Shown here piece after piece: positions 60,601 to 64,000 of a stretch of 64,000 nucleotides of DNA. The translations under genes were made by a program, and so were the position numbers. Under the pieces are notes generated by a model. The model saw nothing but the letters and a program-made list of their open reading frames with translations, did not search any database and was not told the origin of the DNA. The stretch's first letter is position 1. Every line of letters starts with the position of its first letter. The stretch comes from Muricea muricata (lineage: Eukaryota > Cnidaria > Anthozoa > Malacalcyonacea > Plexauridae), in NCBI GenBank assembly GCA_963855995.1, contig OY979728.1, forward strand, positions 4,637,330 to 4,701,329, read 5' to 3'.

Positions 60601-63180
60601 TCAAGGTTAAATTTCACATTTTACTGTTTAAACTGAAGTAAAAAAAATTAAAATTATCACAGATAATAATACATTATTACCTTTCTAGTGCTTCAGACGC
60701 ATGTAGACATCTCAATGCCGACTCATAGTTCTAAATACAAATCACACTGAAAATATATATCCGATATGTTGAAATACACAAAAAAAAACAAATCCTGACG
60801 ACGCACCTGTTCATGTGAGTAAATGATGGCTGCAATCAATAAATAATAATCATCAACATCACCAGACTTTAGCTTCTGATCAACTGTGTTTACAATCGTT
60901 TCTCTGCAAAATAAAATATTACCAGTCCCAATTCTAAATGAATGTGTTGGAGTTTGGGACATCTCAGGAAGCATTGTCTTATGACCAGCAAGACAACCAG
61001 GATGACCATCATAAAATTTAGTGATTGACCAATAATCGGTGTTGGTATTGGGCCCACACTTGCCTTATCGGTAGAAAATCGTTATCAGGAAATGTGTAAA
61101 TATTTGCCAATTGTGTGAAACCAATAGTTGAGAAAATTCACATTTTAAAAATTACACACATCGCACATCATGTGGATGCACCTGCAAGCACATGTGACAT
61201 GTGTCCAGCCATTTTGTATAAAAAAATTGAAAACAAAATATCAACTTCTCCTGCAAACCTCAGTATGCTTGCTTCTTATGTGCATGCAGTCATTGTATGA
61301 AATCATTTTTTTTGTCTAGGACTAGTAGATATTGTTAACATACTGCAGTTTTAATTTAACTTGAACTATGTGCATAATCTAAAATTAAAATTAAAATGAG
61401 TGACGTCATTAAAAAGCATGAGTTGAGTACAAGTGGTGAAAAAAATGGCTATAGGTAAAACCGATTATGGCACTATCGGTCAATCACTAATAAAGTTTTG
61501 ATGGGCACTTAAAAAAGACAACTTTTGGACAACTGGGGCTGGTTGTGTCAAAGGTAGATAAAGCTATCTGTCAGATAGTAATTTTTCCAAGTGCTGCAGA
61601 AAGACATAACATCAAGAACATTTAAATACATGTAAATTCTTGCATGTAAATAAGATAAAAATTTAAAAATGTTTCAAGGACTTTCAAGGCCATATATCAG
61701 AATATCTTTACAAGTCATGAATTCATGAACCACTGCAATTGAAATTTCAATGTCAAAAATGTCAAGAAGCTAAACCAAGATGAATTCAAGGACTTTCAAA
61801 AACTTTATAAATTCAAGGATTTTCAAGGCCTTGGATATTTGTTTTCAAATTTAAGGGTATTTGCAGAGATTCATTGTTGCTATGAATCTTGCTGCATTGT
61901 TCCATATGGTAGTGATGTTTTATCAAACTTGACTGTGTTATGCTTTTTACCTTCTTGCTGGATTTTGTAAATACTCTGCCAGGGTACGTACTGGCTGCAA
62001 TTCTTTGGGAGAGGATTTATTTATTTCATCCAGAACAACTCCATATTTTCCCTGCAAGAGTACATGTGATGATCTTAAGTTATATGGAAATAGTTATGTT
62101 TACAATTATATTATATATAAAGTGTTGGACACTATCCAAGACTTAAGGAGGGGGACAGAAATGAGTGCAATATTATTTTGCTCATGCATTTAAATGATGA
62201 TTTGTTTTGCATGATATGTTTGGCCGGAATGGCAAAATCTACTGCTTTACTGATCTAAATCATGCTGCCCATTTGAATTAAAGTTAGTAAGGCAGTAACT
62301 ACCTTTAGTCTTTTAGATCTAAGCTAGTAAATTTTTCACGATTGGATGTGATGTGTTTGTTTGTCATTTGTAAATGTTTCTTGTTGTTCAAATAAAAACG
62401 ATGAACTAATGATAGCCACTGATCACGATACAAGTATATCTTACAGTATACTACAAATAATGGCATACTGATACAGTGTCAAAGCCAAAACTACCATACC
62501 AGTATCAAATCAATACTGTGAATAACAAATTACCGCCCAACATTACTCAAAAAGAGGAAAGTGAATCTGGTGAGACTAGACTAGGGTTATGCACCAACCC
62601 TAGCTTAAACGTCCAACCCTATCTTGGGAATACCAGGGACATTCACTAGTTCGTACAGTTGTGTATGTGAAACTTACTGACGTCCCCAATCCCCTCATAT
62701 GGCCATCTTCCCACTTATCCCCCAAGGTAGGAGGATTTCAAACAAACAGATTGCACCTGCACATCACATACTTTTTCTTTCATGGTGGAAAAGAGTTAAT
62801 ACAAAATAGGCAATCATGGAACAAGGATGACAAAATCCATTTGTTGATGGTCCCTTTAAAATCATACATGTGGGTACATTTTTCTGTCTAGGAAGTTCCT
62901 CATACCTGTGCACAATAAGCTCGGAACATAAACGAATCTCTTTCAATCTTTAAGTCTTGAGATGATGGCTGTCAGAAAATTTAAACTATACATGAATAGT
63001 TGCCAAATGGTTTGACCTCGGGTTTGAGGACTAAGATATTTGTCACAGACAGAAACCAGCGTATATTGAAACTACATATACCTGAGATTTCTGCACTTCG
63101 TTTATACAACGTTGATAGCTTCCTAAATAGAAAGAATTTCGAATATCGAACAACTCGTCCACGTCATTATTGCCAGCCAT
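54660..63180 (-). CDS. COPE: coatomer subunit epsilon, 12 exons
   Basis: Exons, 5' to 3': 63082-63180, 62906-62968, 61951-62051, 60807-60903, 60681-60730, 59359-59412, 59259-59280, 59093-59152, 57191-57346, 56574-56642, 56409-56483, 54660-54713. They sum to 900 bases, 299 residues plus stop, against about 308 in human. All junctions are GT-AG with matching phase. Family landmarks in order are [11 protein letters not shown] near the N-terminus, KYGVVLDEI, the helix-rich middle, [50 protein letters not shown] and [12 protein letters not shown] at the C-terminus. The protein is an alpha-solenoid of TPR-like helical pairs. It binds the C-terminal part of alpha-COP in the COPI coat, which mediates retrograde Golgi-to-ER transport. 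Start context AAAATGGC is strong. Exon 7 is only 22 bases. Exon 9 is often over-extended if its donor is ignored. Introns contain several MITEs. Confidence 0.93.
55750..56100. mobile_element. hairpin-type repeat in intron 11 of the epsilon-COP gene
   Basis: CATTTTCATTGGTCGCGAGTTCTGTG near the left resembles 46630-46665. Around 55955-56070 is a hairpin (GATCACAGATGACG and complement TGACGTCATCTGTGATC, inner CGTGTGAAGAACAAAAA). Same general design as the hairpin-headed elements elsewhere. Confidence 0.55.
57420..57455 (+). repeat. ATT microsatellite in intron 8
   Basis: A run of ATT units; a simple repeat. Confidence 0.7.
58010..58157 (+). mobile_element. hairpin element, third copy, intron 8
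   Basis: Flanked by AAGTTTGTT (58001-58009, 58158-58166). Stem ATAATTTTGTGGAAACA...TGTTTCCACAAAATTAT with GTAAATTTATTATCGCAATA inside, then the tail ATATTCACCATGCAAACATA and GCTTATT. A small extra inverted insert sits in the loop. Confidence 0.85.
59815..60112. mobile_element. MITE in intron 5 of the epsilon-COP gene
   Basis: Inverted ends ACAGCTATTTCAACAATTAA and GGTTGTC against their complement near 60080-60112. Inner inverted motifs AAAGCG and GTGCGCTCAC also pair. Non-coding. Confidence 0.7.
61021..61486. mobile_element. MITE with GTGATTGACC ends in intron 3
   Basis: Ends GTGATTGACC and GGTCAATCAC, each flanked by TA. ATAATCGGT near the left end is paired inversely by ACCGATTAT near the right. 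The frame at 61115-61300 inside it is not convincing. Confidence 0.65.
61538..61580 (+). repeat. single decayed MITE end
   Basis: GGGGCTGGTTGTGTCAAAGG resembles the GGGGCCGGTTGTATCAAAGG end at 16775. No partner end is found nearby. Confidence 0.45.
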
Positions 63181-64000
63181 TTTGTTGACCGAGAAACGTT
63201 TGAAGAAGAAAGACTGGGAACAAAAAAAATATAAACACTTTCAGTACAACTTACATGAAGTACCGCGCGTTTCATGAGGAAGCTCTCTCAGATGACTTTG
63301 TTCACATAAAACTTGATAAAAAAGTAGTATGTTTTAACTACAAAAAATGTCGAAAACATATAAAAAGTAAGTAAATGTTAATTATAAAAAGTTTTTAAAT
63401 ATACAAAAGACTGTTTCTTTGTACGAAACAATATATAATTGCGCATCGTTGCTTTTGAAATGTTATATTTAGTGCAGTTCCTCGAATGCTGTGTTTAAAT
63501 ATTAATTTTGATGGGTTATTGTTTCGAATTTTATTCAGCTTTTCGAGCCGTTACACGCAAGGTTTACTTCATGTAGAATACAAATCGAGTACATCTACAG
63601 TTACAAGTTGTAATAGTTTCGCGATTTAACAGTTTTTGTGCCGAAAACTTAAATTTGAGAATGATACTTCATGCTTCTACTGTATGTAGATCTTTATCTA
63701 TACATTATTTTGTTCGTAATTTTATTAAAAAACAACAAGCCGAACACGTTTTAAGGGGCACAAAGTACACATTACGTAGTTGTACACATTATTTGATTTC
63801 ATAGACGCTGCATCTATCTCTTTGGTTGATTTATAAAACATTTATAAAAATGAAGTCAATATAATATATACTGGCTTGCTCTATTAGCAACTTATTAATT
63901 AATTATACTTGCGAATGACTTTGAGTATATTTGTAGCTTGCTGTGGCTATTTCGTGTGTGTAATAGCAGACTTCTGGTAATTTTGTAGATGATGTATTTG
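63181..64000. other. upstream region of the epsilon-COP gene
   Basis: No gene seen. Should contain the epsilon-COP promoter read toward lower coordinates; no TATA box at a convincing distance was identified. Confidence 0.4.

Overview
This is a eukaryotic, almost certainly animal, nuclear window: AT-rich, with GT-AG introns, intron-split genes for universal eukaryotic proteins, and dense non-autonomous transposons (MITEs, hairpin elements, tRNA-derived SINEs with a conserved central domain known from many marine animals). A cnidarian, sponge or similar marine invertebrate fits best; the species cannot be fixed from the sequence.

Layout. (1) 1-5531: two tandem, intronless, minus-strand genes for type I membrane ectonucleotide pyrophosphatase/phosphodiesterases (ENPP4/5-like), both with complete catalytic residues. 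(2) 5532-10211: gene-free flank with nested inverted-repeat elements and a decayed copy of a segment that recurs in region 3. (3) 10212-41217: about 31 kb with no convincing gene, built around a giant inverted repeat. The left arm (11496-24799) and right arm (25371-38474), about 13.2 kb each, are separated by a 571-bp spacer. The arms are closely similar, but each carries private insertions the other lacks (three left, one right). Direct copies of a 400-bp repeat lie just outside the arms, and an older inverted repeat of about 165-185 bp sits outermost. (4) 41218-45110: gene-free, MITE-rich. (5) 45111-53582: a seven-exon minus-strand gene for a PLP enzyme of the serine racemase/serine-threonine dehydratase family (345 aa), whose introns hold MITEs, a SINE and a 17-bp minisatellite. 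(6) 54660-63180: a twelve-exon minus-strand gene for the epsilon subunit of coatomer (299 aa), including a 22-bp microexon. (7) 63181-64000: its upstream region.

The genes are not a functional pathway: the ENPPs hydrolyse nucleotides or phosphodiesters at the cell surface, the PLP enzyme handles hydroxy-amino acids in the cytosol, and epsilon-COP belongs to the COPI vesicle coat. The striking part is the giant palindrome and the families of small hairpin elements. A 41+41-bp perfect hairpin element with a long target duplication is present in one arm and absent from the other, and related copies lie elsewhere in the window. All exon structures were assembled by hand from splice signals and remembered family sequence patterns, not from alignments or transcripts.
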